Shown here: in pieces, positions 24,811-33,374 of the stretch
Position numbering within the stretch: position 1 is the first letter of the stretch
Layout: every line of letters starts with the position of its first letter
Origin: Callipepla californica brunnescens
Taxonomy: Eukaryota; Chordata; Aves; Galliformes; Odontophoridae
NCBI GenBank assembly: GCA_023055505.1
Contig: JALIRH010000098.1
Coordinates: 930,001-994,000 of the forward strand
Length of the DNA stretch: 64,000 nt
Direction: 5' to 3'
The notes under the pieces: generated by a model
What the model was told of the DNA's origin: nothing
Seen by the model: only the letters and a program-made list of their open reading frames with translations
Databases searched by the model: none
Translations under genes and position numbers: made by a program

Positions 24811-25460
24811 GGCTTTCCCACAAAGCGACACAATCCATCTGTGAACAGGGCGTATCTCTTTTCATCTTCTGTTAGTTCATTATATGGTGAGGCTTCTTTA
24901 GCACGTGACACCTCCTCTGCTGGTGTTGTTCCAAACTTTTTACCTTCAGGCCAGTCCATGATCACCTCCAGGATTCCTGAACGGTTGGGGTTCCCCATCC
25001 GAGCTCGCTGTGTAATCAGCGCAATCCACTTACTCCAAGTGGCATCAGGAGCATGATGGGTAGAGGGAACTGTTCCTTTAAACATCCAGTTCAGTACTGG
25101 CAGTCGAGGTGCCAGAAGGAGCTGCGTTTCAGTACCGATTACTTCAGAAGCAGCTCGAACCCCCTGATATGCGTCTAAGATCTCCTTCTCAGTTGGAGTG
25201 TAGCGCTCCTCAGACCCCCTGTATGCTCGACTCCAGAAACCAATGGGTCGGCCTCGGGTCTCTCCAGAAGCTCTTTGCCACAAACTCCAAGTGGGACCTT
25301 CCTTTCCAGCAGCAGTGTAGAGGATGTTCTTTACATCCTGTCCCGTCCGCACTGGCCCCAGGGCCACGGCACGGGCTATCTCCTGCTTCATTTGCTCAAA
25401 AGCCTGCTGCTGCTCAGGGCCCCACACAAAATCATTCTTCTTCCAGAGGTCACCTGATAA
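24811..25460 (-). pseudogene. ERVL-like pol: RT connection and truncated RNase H
   Basis: Continuous reading from about 25460 down to the junction covers the RT thumb/connection region and begins RNase H, shown by FTDG near the end, the first catalytic Asp block of RNase H. Only about seven or eight further codons follow before the sequence turns into 11-bp minisatellite. The rest of RNase H and all of integrase are absent. This reading is one frame away from the RT segment upstream, with the shift at about 25445-25460. A short peptide fused from the satellite at the end is an artefact of the junction. Confidence 0.85.
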
Positions 25461-26341
25461 AGGGGGCTCACAATGAGGCTGTAGTTTGGAACATGCAGTC
25501 TCCAAAATCCCACTACACCCAGAAAAGCTTGGCTCTCTGTCTTACTGGTGGGTGGAGACATGGCAGTAATTTTGTCAATCCCATCTGTTGGGATGTGACG
25601 ATGTCCATCTTGCCACTTTATGCCTAGGAACTGAATTTCTTCTGCAGGTCCTTTCACTTTGCTTCGCTTAATAGCGAAGCCAGCTCGCAGGAGGATATGT
25701 ATTATTGTCTCTCCTTTCTTAAAAACTTCCTCTGCTGTATTGCCCCATACAGCAATATCATCGATGTACTGCAGATGCTCAGGAGCAGCACCCTGTTCCA
25801 ATGCAGTTTGGATCAACCCATGGCAAAAGGTTGGGCTGTGCTTCCACCCCTGGGGCAAACGGTTCCAGGTGTACTGAACGCCTCTCCAGGTGAAGGCAAA
25901 CTGTGGCCTGCATTCTGTGGCCAAGGGAATTGAAAAGAAGGCGTTAGCAATGTCAATGGTGGCATACCACTTGGCTGCTTTTGACTCCAGTTCGTACTGG
26001 AATTGAAGCATGTCTGGCACAGCAGCACTCAGTGGAGGTGTGACTTCGTTCAGGCCACGGTAATCTACCGTCAACCTCCATTCTCCGTTGGCTTTACGCA
26101 CTGGCCATATGGGGCTGTTAAACGGGGAGTGAGTTTTGCTGATCACTCCCTGGCTCTCTAGCTGACGAATCAGATGATGAATGGGGAGCAAGGAATCCCT
26201 GTTGGTGCGGTACTGCCGTCTGTGCACCGTTTTTGTAGCAATTGGTACCTGTTGCTCCTCCACTTGTAGCAACCCCACAACAGATGGATCTTCTGACAGG
26301 CCAGGTAAAACAGATAGTTGCTTAATGCTATCTGTGTCCAC
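25388..26341 (-). pseudogene. ERVL-like pol: reverse transcriptase core
   Basis: A 317-codon open reading on the minus strand carries RT landmarks in order: a finger region with SPFNSPIWPVRK (about residues 72-83), motif A YATIDIANAFF with the catalytic Asp at residue 130, LPQG at 162-165, and the catalytic YIDD box at 192-195. It is followed by the LGI-KWQ region typical of retroviral RT. The last ~20 residues diverge because of the frameshift near 25450, where the true continuation moves to the neighbouring frame. RT would copy the element's RNA to DNA in the virus core; here it is a fossil. It lies directly downstream of the protease block. Confidence 0.9.
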
Positions 26342-26365
26342 AGTAGCTATTCCAAAAGCCCATCG

Positions 26366-26608
26366 CTACCCCTTGGGATCCTTAAAGTGCCCCCTTCTGA
26401 GATAGTCTATACCAAGTATGCGTGGGGCCCCCTGTCCAATCACTATAAGATGCTTCTGCCAGTCTTTACCCGTGAGGCTTATTTCTGCCTCCAGCACAGA
26501 CAATTCCTGAAAGCCGCCAGTCACTCCAGAGAGATGAATCAATTCTGCCCCTTTATAACTTGAAGGCGTTAGAGTACATTGTGCACCAGTATCCACCAGT
26601 GCCTCCTA
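26366..26608 (-). pseudogene. ERVL-like retroviral aspartic protease
   Basis: The minus-strand reading contains VDTGAQCT, the catalytic aspartate motif of retropepsins, and further on ILGIDYL, the conserved C-terminal block before the last strand. Length and placement between gag and RT fit a retroviral protease. An in-frame TAG lies four codons before the DTGA motif (plus-strand 26606-26608), so a joined gag-pro or pro-pol product cannot be made from this copy. There is no ATG at the start of the open stretch; the apparent start is a GTG. Confidence 0.82.
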
Positions 26609-26800
26609 TTTCTGTGGGTTTGATGTGCCAGGCCACCGAATCCACACAGTCCAATACACTCTATTATCCCTCTCCCTCCTCTGGCTGAGGGCAGGGCCCC
26701 TCTATTCATTACCTGTAGTGACGGGAACAACTTCGCTGGTAGTTGGTCTGTGTTGTAATTCTCTCACCCGTACTCGCAGTGCAGGGGTGGGTTTTTGATG
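26609..26800 (-). pseudogene. Degraded gag-protease junction
   Basis: About 190 bp between the end of the gag reading and the protease stop codon. It probably belongs to the gag-pro junction of the same element. I could not follow a single open frame or a clear slippery site through it. Confidence 0.5.
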
Positions 26801-27877
26801 TCATTCCTTCATATCTTCTCCATTTGCACGTAAGTAACTCCACAAAGCCGCACGCGACATGAAGTTAGTGAAGTTAGTGCTGTCATTTGCTCGAGCAGGA
26901 TGGCGTTTGCTTCTGATAGCTGCAACCGATTCAACCCTATCAATCAGTTGGGATAATTTTCCCAGTATATCTTCCATTTGTCCTTCTAACTTTGATATGG
27001 CTGAAATGGACGCGTATGGCGGCAGAAATTTTTGTTTGAAGTTTTGAAGTGTAAGAATTAGTTCAAAAACTGGGGGTTTTCTGTCTTGGTCCTCATATCT
27101 GTTGAACGTTGTCACTAGTGTACCGGCGTACCTTTCTGGTGCTGACTTTGAAAGCTTCTGACACATTTCGGGTGTACTCCTTACTTTCTCCGGATCATGG
27201 TCCCGATCGTCAGGATCAAAGGTGGGATCATACAGCATTTCCGCCACAGCTGTTTCTCTCATATACTGGATGCCTTCCTCAATAGTTTTCCACCTTTTCA
27301 CTTTAGGTGCCAGGTCACTCTTGTAGGGATATCTTTCCCTCACAGCTACTAGCATTCGTTGCCAGAGGCTGGCGATTCCATCCATATACCTGCTGATTCC
27401 TCTGTCGACAGCCGGATCTCGGGCAATGTTTCCTAGTTGGCGAGCTTCGTTACTATCAAGGGACACACTGTTGACCCGGTTGTCCCAACACCGAAGCAAC
27501 CAAGTGACAGTACTCTCATCTGGACGTCGAATAAACTCCTTTCTTGAGCCTTGGATCTCAGACATTTTCACGGGCCAACGAAACGTCGTAACTTTAACTT
27601 TCTCTTCACCTTCATCATCACTTTCTTCTCCATGTCTCTCACTTTTCTTTGTTGCCTTTCTCGATGGTGATGGGGTTGTGGCCACCCCCTCACCTATATC
27701 TTCCTCTTCTTTCGGCACCTCTTCTTTGCGTTCTAGGCGCGAGGACACACGTTTCCATTTCTTGCCTTCCACAGGGGCAACTGACTTTGATACTGGTGCT
27801 TCCTTTGGCTGGTCAGGTGTGACCGGGAGGTTTTCCTCTTTGGTTTGGGCCTCAGTTTGGACACTCTCTCTCTTCAT
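26801..27877 (-). CDS. ERVL-like gag (endogenous, about 358 codons from first ATG)
   Basis: An uninterrupted minus-strand frame; the first ATG is at 27877, and the frame is open a little further upstream to a TGA near 27934. The N-terminal ~110 residues are highly charged and rich in Lys/Glu/Ser (a low-complexity stretch with several acidic runs). The middle holds a capsid-like region with TWLLRCWDN about 25 codons in. The C-terminal part has a likely coiled coil (ISKLEGQMEDILGKL) followed by a basic tail. No CCHC zinc knuckle is present, which fits ERVL-type gag. The protein would form the capsid. It is unusual in staying fully open while pol is broken. Assignment rests on position and motif style; I could not run a search. 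Confidence 0.78.
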   Translation of the reverse strand: MKRESVQTEAQTKEENLPVTPDQPKEAPVSKSVAPVEGKKWKRVSSRLERKEEVPKEEEDIGEGVATTPSPSRKATKKSERHGEESDDEGEEKVKVTTFRWPVKMSEIQGSRKEFIRRPDESTVTWLLRCWDNRVNSVSLDSNEARQLGNIARDPAVDRGISRYMDGIASLWQRMLVAVRERYPYKSDLAPKVKRWKTIEEGIQYMRETAVAEMLYDPTFDPDDRDHDPEKVRSTPEMCQKLSKSAPERYAGTLVTTFNRYEDQDRKPPVFELILTLQNFKQKFLPPYASISAISKLEGQMEDILGKLSQLIDRVESVAAIRSKRHPARANDSTNFTNFMSRAALWSYLRANGEDMKE

Positions 27878-28041
27878 AATAGTATATAAACCTCGGTAAG
27901 CATAAGCCAAGCCCCAAATAAGTGTTCCACCTCAGATCTTTCTGAGCCGCAGCACCCTTTACTCAGATACAGGCCTAGCTCCTCAGGATCCTGCAATTGT
28001 TCAGGAGAAAAATCCCATGACACCGGGTGTCCCCATCCTTC

Positions 28042-28458
28042 TCATTTCTTTCCTAAAACTCTCCACTCTCCCTGCCATTCAACATTCTCTGTTTCTGGGA
28101 GAAGCTTCCTGCACATGATGTAAAGTGCTACTACATGCAGGAGGACTAATATCCCAATTATTAACACCATCCCTAAGCTGTGATCTTGAAAATTCATAAA
28201 AAACTGAGAGGGGAACCTGGATACCCATTCAAACATCACATGGTTCGTTAACATGTTATCCTTTGTTCCATTAGCTGGGGTGCCCTGGGATCTGGCAGGT
28301 TCCTCTATCATTGCTTTTAATTTATCATACAGGGACCAGACCCAATGGAACAGAATGGCAAACTTAACCAAGTTCCAGTACGTTTTGAGCATTAAGAGGG
28401 AAAAAGCGGTGAAGTACAATCCCTGTAAGGGCAGTTTTAACAGAAACAGAAAAGACAT
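28042..28458 (-). CDS. Leader ORF with membrane segments upstream of gag
   Basis: A clean 138-codon frame with an ATG at 28458 sits between the primer-binding site and gag, where retroviruses normally have an untranslated leader. The product would start with a hydrophobic region (about residues 3-43, rich in Leu/Phe/Trp with two Lys), have a polar middle with an N-G-T glycosylation sequon at 63-65, and a strong second hydrophobic segment at about 95-116 (LGMVLIIGILVLLHVVALYIM region), then a polar tail of about 22 residues. This predicts a small integral membrane protein with two or three spans. I do not recognise a family. It could be an accessory gene, an env-derived remnant moved to the leader, or a captured host gene. 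Confidence 0.6.
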   Translation of the reverse strand: MSFLFLLKLPLQGLYFTAFSLLMLKTYWNLVKFAILFHWVWSLYDKLKAMIEEPARSQGTPANGTKDNMLTNHVMFEWVSRFPSQFFMNFQDHSLGMVLIIGILVLLHVVALYIMCRKLLPETENVEWQGEWRVLGKK

Positions 28459-28667
28459 CTTTTTATTTATTTTTTTTTTTTTCTTGTACTAAAACAATCT
28501 GGCAGTACCCAAAAGAAGTTTACAGATATCCCAAAACAACTGACAGTACGCCCGGACTTCAAGGTCGTGTTTTGCTGTACAGCACTTGCAGTACAGATAA
28601 GCTTGTTAACAACAGACAGAGATGTACTCTAAAAGTTTGTCTCTGCCTGGCTAAGGCAGCTGGTTGT

Positions 28668-28685
28668 GCCCCACGTTGGGCGCCA
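28668..28685 (-). other. Primer-binding site, tRNA-Lys type
   Basis: On the minus strand the 18 bases read TGGCGCCCAACGTGGGGC, the pattern known for tRNA-Lys(1,2)-primed retroviruses. It is separated from the LTR end (…TGACA) by four T. Position and match fix the LTR edge at 28690 and the minus orientation of the provirus. Confidence 0.85.
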
Positions 28686-28689
28686 AAAA

Positions 28690-28932
28690 TGTCAGGGGTT
28701 TGTGAGCCGGTTCAGCCCGGCCCTGCGACAACCGAGGAAGGAGACCCACAGGCCCACACCCCGGACAAGGGGAAGGGGGAAAGGGAAAAAGGGAGATAAG
28801 CCCCAAAACAAAACAGCGGCAACGATCTGAGGGGGAAAAGCTAATTTACTAAATAAGACATCAGGAAGTAAATAACACAGTATAATGCAATACAATTTGG
28901 AATTAAGCCCAATGAATCAAACAAAACGAGTA

Positions 28933-28971
<39 letters not shown>

Positions 28972-29230
28972 GTGCCTGATAAACCGAAGGCCTTGCGCTA
29001 ACGCTGAAGGCGGACGGCAGCGAGCACCCACTCCTAAGTGATCCTAGAGGAAAGAGAGAATGTCCCGTGACCGCAGAGAGTTTTTATCTGTTCCCTCTGA
29101 GCGGAAAGCACGTGAAAAAATACAAAGCATTGCCAAGTCCTCTGGGGAATGTAGTTTTCTCCCTGACTCCCAATGCACCACATGATGCCATGATGTGGAA
29201 TACCAGTACCAAAAAATCATAAAACCATGA
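28690..29230 (-). mobile_element. 5' LTR of the ERVL-like element
   Basis: 541 bp bounded by TGTCATGGTTTT (outer end, minus strand) and CCCTGACA (inner end next to the primer-binding site), giving TG...CA termini. A GATAAAAAC TATA-like box lies at about 29081-29090 on the minus strand. A GA-dinucleotide run sits at 28936-28969. The outer edge abuts CR1 sequence, so the virus inserted into a CR1 element. The second copy of the target duplication is not visible because the other end of the element is missing. Confidence 0.85.
28936..28969. repeat. (AG)n microsatellite
   Basis: About 16 AG dinucleotides in a row within the LTR. It is a likely site of length variation. Confidence 0.95.
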
Positions 29231-29745
29231 CACTTCCTTACGGTCTTTTTTGTAGATGGGAGTCACATCGGCAAGCCTCCAATCTTGTGGGACCTCTCCA
29301 GATGACCAGGAATGCTGATAGATGACAGAAAGCGGCTTGGCAATCACCTCTGCCAGCTCCCTCAGCACCCTTGGTTGGATCCCATCTGGTCCCATGGACT
29401 TGCGGCAGTTCAGATGGAGGAGCAGGTCTCTGACTGTCTCTGCTAGGATCACAGGGGGTGTATGATGCGCTTCGTCCCAGACTTCCAGGTCAGGGCAAAA
29501 AGTATCCTGAGTTAACTGATCTGTCTATTAAAGAGAGACGTGAAGAAGGCATTGAGAACCTCAGCCTTTTCCTTATCCTCTGTGGTTCCATTCCCTGCCG
29601 CATCAAGTAAAGGAGAGAAATTCTCCTTAGTTCTTTTACTGTTCATATATTTGTAAAAGGATTTTTTGCTCTGCTTTACTGCAGTAGCCAGTCTAAGTTG
29701 GAGCTGGGCTTTTGCATTTCTAATTTCCTGCCTGTATTGGAGGGG
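29231..29745 (-). mobile_element. CR1 LINE fragment
   Basis: The minus-strand translation near 29250-29450 gives MGPDGIQPRVLRELAEVIA and DWRLADVTPIYKKDRKE, the well-known N-terminal RT region of avian CR1. The upstream part to about 29745 reads as the linker before RT, with a few stops. The rest of RT and the 3' end are missing, because the ERVL-like LTR cuts in at 29231 and the far side of that provirus was lost. It lies in what would be an XPO1 intron, upstream of the first recognised exon. Confidence 0.88.
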
Positions 29746-29926
29746 AGCAGAGGCTTGCTTTAAATGTGGAGTAAGGAAGGAAAGGATGGAGAAGGATCTT
29801 GTGAACTGAGGTGGGAAGTGGGTATTTAGTCATTGGAAAGCCATTTTGAACTTTTACTACCTGAACGCTGTACATTTTGGGTTAGTCTTCCTTAACTTTC
29901 TGTTGGACTTCTTGTTTTTCAATCAG

Positions 29927-30061
29927 GTGCATCCGTTCTGTGGAGCAGTAGGATACGTGGTTGGGGCGCAGACAGACCGGACTGTACAGGAGCATCTGAT
30001 AGAAAAACACATGCTGCTCCCTAATCCAGTATAGGACTGCAGAATTCGGCAGGCAACAAAA
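29927..30061 (+). pseudogene. XPO1: XPO1-like exon A (contains stop codon)
   Basis: Starts after a TTTTTCAATCAG acceptor and ends AAA|GTCAGA, a weak donor. It reads VHPFCGAVGYVVGAQTDRTV and continues with QEHLIEK, matching the family closely. TAG at 30032-30034 interrupts it. Length is 135 bp, 45 codons. Confidence 0.93.
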
Positions 30062-30373
30062 GTCAGACGGTACATTTTGTGTATTCAACTAAAGTAAAAG
30101 TGCTGAATGTTTGTTGTTATTCCATTTTTTTTCATCTGTGGAATGAAGTGAACTTGGCTGTGCTGAACTTTTATAAAGCAATGGTTGATCTGGCAGTAGA
30201 AGTGTTGAAGGAGACCTAAACAACTGAGACTGGTTTAAATCCAGTTGAAGAACTTGACAGAACATGCTTTAACACAGCGTGTAAGATAAACACGTGAAAG
30301 TGACCGTTTTTGTATGAGAAGATAAATGGCGTTTTCATTGACTGACTGGAGTTAGCTCAGTTCTTTTCCACAG

Positions 30374-30557
30374 AATGTTGATGTTCTGAAGGATCCTGAA
30401 GCCGTTACGCAGCTTGGTAGCATTCTGAAAAGCAGCGTAAGGGCATGGAAAGCAGCTGGCCGCCCCTTTGTGATTCAGCTGGGAAGAATTGATTTAGATA
30501 TGCTGAATATGTCCAAGTGCCCAAGTGAAAACATGTCTGCAGCTCTTGAGGCTGACG
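30374..30557 (+). pseudogene. XPO1: XPO1-like exon B
   Basis: Starts after TTCCACAG and ends G|GTAAGAA. It reads NVDVLKDPEAVTQLGSILK and continues to FVIQLGRIDLDMLN. Length is 184 bp and the end phase matches exon C. No stop or frameshift. Confidence 0.93.
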
Positions 30558-31955
30558 GTAAGAAATTGCACGTCCTTCCTAACAGCGGGATGGGCAGTGC
30601 ACGTGATCAGGTTGTGAATTTGCTGGGCTTATCTCATTGCGTGTCTGTTGGTGGTGGTGGTTTTTGTTGCTTCTTTGTGTGTGCGTTTGGGCAAGAGAAT
30701 GCCTGAAAATGTGCTTGCTTAGGTTCTTGTTTTTGTTAGCCAGATGTTTTGTTCAAAGAAACTCTGATTGCGGAAGGAGGAAAGCTCTTCAAGTGTGAGT
30801 TTAGGAAGGGTACCGGAGACTGCTGACTAATAGCAGTCTTGTGGAGACACAGTTGTAAGTTCTGACTTCATCGTTTTAGATAAGAAAAGACCCTAGGACG
30901 TTGGCAGAGTTTTGGTTTGGTGATATTCTACTACTGAAACAGCTTTCTTACAGAAGTGTAACTTCAGTGAAGGCGCCTCAGTTTTGTCACAAACTAGACT
31001 GGTAATCACTGAGGAGGAATTAGGAGCTACTCGAGTTACCTAACCACTGTTACCTGGAAAAAATTGGGTCTGTGATATCGAAGTAGAATGTGCTGCTGGA
31101 GCATCCCTTGAGGAATGAAGTGACTCGGTTATTGGAGCTGTGTTCTGACAGACTTTCTTACCCATGCAATGAATACACCTTGACGTAGCTTCTCAGAACT
31201 TAATGCATTCTTTTGATTCTGCAGCTCTAATTGCCAGAAGGTGCTTAAAACAAAAAGAAAACACAACGAGAGAAATAGGAAGCAGTTGCTAGGACTTGTA
31301 GTGGTGAGATTTTACTCGAGCAACAGCTATTGAGATGGCACTCGGCTCAGAGTGTGTTCTCACAGTTGTTATCTCTGATGGCAGCAGGAGCAGTTCTGCC
31401 TTTGTTTCCCTGGCTGCAGTCTGGTGAGGTTTTCCTTGGATGTACTGTTATGAGTGTGTGTCTGTGCACTCAGTTAGGGCAAGTTCTACTGACGAGACTT
31501 GCATGGACTTGGACGTGAGAAAATGAAGTAAGAATTAGGCTCCTTGTAGTAAAGACAAGTTGGAACAATTCTGTTTGTGACCAAATCAGGAGCGTGCTTT
31601 AGAACACTGTATAGGTTGGTTCTTCTCATCACGCAGTGAGAGCCAGAGGTAAGCATGATCCTGAGAGCTGAAGGAACATTCCCTTCCTTGAAAAAGAAGC
31701 TGCAGCATTGTTTCTGAGTTGTGCTGGCAGAGTGTGCTGTCAGCAGTAGCAGTGGAATACTAAATTGCAACTTGGATCCATGGAGCTGAAGTAATGGGAA
31801 AATGGTTTTAATCTGCATAATATGAACGAGAGATCTTCCTTCTTTGTCATTTGGGTATCAAAATGAAACATTCTCAATCTTCTGGAAGGAGTTGAGGGGA
31901 ATCTGTTTGTTGACGCATCTTAACCCAGATTCAGTGCAGCTTTGCTACCTTTCAG

Positions 31956-32062
31956 GCGAAGTGGAAACCAAGCAGCCCTTGGTTAGAAGGATGAGGACTG
32001 TAAAAAGGGAAAGTTTAGAACTGATTTCTGGCTGGGTGAGCAGGTCCAACGATCCTCAGATG
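31956..32062 (+). pseudogene. XPO1: XPO1-like exon C
   Basis: Starts after CTACCTTTCAG and ends ATG|GTAAGT, a perfect donor. It reads EVETKQPLVRRMRTVKRES and then ISGWVSRSNDPQM. The first codon is split with exon B in the expected phase. Confidence 0.93.
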
Positions 32063-32440
32063 GTAAGTAAATATGGCATCCAAAGAGTTGATAGGACACA
32101 TTCAGGAGGAACTCTGCTCTTTTGCTGCAGTGCAGTTAACACTGTTCTGTTCACAGGAACTGGCTTCAGAACTGCAATATCTGCAGGAAGGATGATAAGC
32201 TGTGATCATACAGGGGTAGGCCTGAGCTGTGTTTTGAGTGCTTCAGGTGGTGTCAGCTGAGAGCAGTCCTAAGGGGAAGCAGGAAGGTGTAGGAGAGCCC
32301 TCAGGCAAGCACTGCTGGATGAACACAGTGTGTGGGAAGCATGTGGGCGTGTAAGTTCATTTTTAGCTTCTTTCCGAACTGCTGTGTGAGGCTTTGTTGG
32401 GTAACTGCACTGCTCTAAGCATGTCTTGCTCTTGATGTAG

Positions 32441-32635
32441 GTTGCTGAAAACTTTGTTCCTCCCTTGTTGGGTGCCGCTCTCATTGACTACCAGAGAAAT
32501 GTTCCAGCTGCTAGAGAGCCTGCAGTACTGGGTGCTGTGGCTGTGGCTGTAAACAAGCTGGGTGGGCACATCACTGCTGAAATACCTCCGATCTTTGATG
32601 CTGTTTTTGAGTGCACGTTAAATATGATCAAGAAG
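32441..32635 (+). pseudogene. XPO1: XPO1-like exon D
   Basis: Starts after TTGATGTAG and ends AAG|GTATTCC. It reads VAENFVPPLLGAALIDYQRN and ends DAVFECTLNMIKK over 65 open codons. It is the last exon seen; the following exon of the family is not found before the telomere-like sequence. Confidence 0.93.
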
Positions 32636-33374
32636 GTATTCCTATGTAAATTTTGGATAACGGAAAAAAAAAGAAAAGGGATTTTATATTCAGGATATTG
32701 CAAGAAAGGGGGCAGGGCGTGTTATGCTATGTAGTTTACATAGCATTATTCTGTTGGGTGGAAATGAAGGTGAGGTTGATGAGCTGTGGCTGTCTGGGTG
32801 AATGTCTTGATCTCACTGACTTAATTTCTTGATCCAGTTCTGGAATTAAATTCGGAGTTGTTTTTCTGTTCCAGGACCTTGGGATGTCGTGGTCCTGGAA
32901 GCTGAAGTCTACTTGAAGTATATTCATACGTCCTTTGAGTAGAAGTATTGATTAGTTCTTGAAGTATTTCTTTCCTGATTTCCGTAGCTGCTAGAGTTTC
33001 TGTGTTACGGTTTACAGCAGGTACTTGCACAATAGATGGGTGCCGTTTTGCAGCAGTGTGAATCAGAAAGTGTATCCCTGTAGTGGCTGGGTGCTTAACC
33101 GCTGAGGCCGTCTGTCCTGTGCCTGTGGAGCAAGTGGTAATTAATGTTGTGCACTGACCAAATGTGGTTCACCCTGCTGACACTGTGTAAGTCCAGCAAA
33201 TGGTCTTCTCAATCTATGGTGGTGAAAGTATGGGGAAAAATGTTGCTGGGAATCTGGGAACTGCATGCTTTGTTTTGTTTTTAGATTTCCTTAAAGCTGA
33301 GATCTCCATGGTAAGCCAGATTTTCTCTCCCAGATTTTCACAGTGAAAAGGCTGTATGGATTCAGGCCTTTTCT
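32636..33374. other. Probable XPO1-derived intron remnant, nothing else recognised
   Basis: Non-repetitive, AT-balanced sequence after exon D. I searched for the next XPO1 exon (expected to begin Asp-Phe-Glu-Glu) and did not find it. The stretch ends in the first TTAGGG-like repeats at about 33378. Confidence 0.6.

Larger units (their letters stand above)
24811..29230 (-). mobile_element. 5' part of an ERVL-like endogenous retrovirus
   Basis: On the minus strand, reading right to left: LTR (29230-28690), primer-binding site (28685-28668), a leader ORF with membrane segments, a gag ORF, an aspartic protease, then reverse transcriptase and the start of RNase H. The gag and RT style (TWLLRCWDN in gag, YIDD in RT, no gag zinc knuckle seen) resembles ERVL-type class III elements of birds. 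The element stops abruptly at about 24811 inside RNase H, next to the 11-bp array, so integrase and the 3' LTR are missing. The LTR outer edge lies in a CR1 element. It is broken by an in-frame stop before the protease, a frameshift near 25450 and the truncation, so it is not a functional virus. Confidence 0.88.
29927..32635 (+). pseudogene. XPO1: XPO1 (exportin-1/CRM1) fragment, four exons with introns
   Basis: Four exons of exportin-1, the nuclear export receptor that carries leucine-rich-signal cargo with Ran-GTP, are present in order with introns between GT and AG ends. They are 29927-30061, 30374-30557, 31956-32062 and 32441-32635. Together they encode about 207 residues, corresponding roughly to residues 630-836 of the ~1,071-residue protein (HEAT repeats in the middle of the ring). 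Phase is kept across all junctions and there is no frameshift, but codon 36 of the first exon is TAG (30032-30034) where the family has Trp. The next exon is absent; sequence becomes telomere-like at 33375. Retained introns mean a DNA-level duplication, not a retrocopy. Divergence from the very conserved family is high (about 10 of 65 residues in the last exon by memory of the human protein), with many changes to Ala, Gly and Val. Confidence 0.93.

Noticed and set aside
31330..32260. Short open frames between XPO1 exons B and C and across exon C
   Set aside because: They run through introns and out of the exon frame; explained by the XPO1 exon-intron structure.
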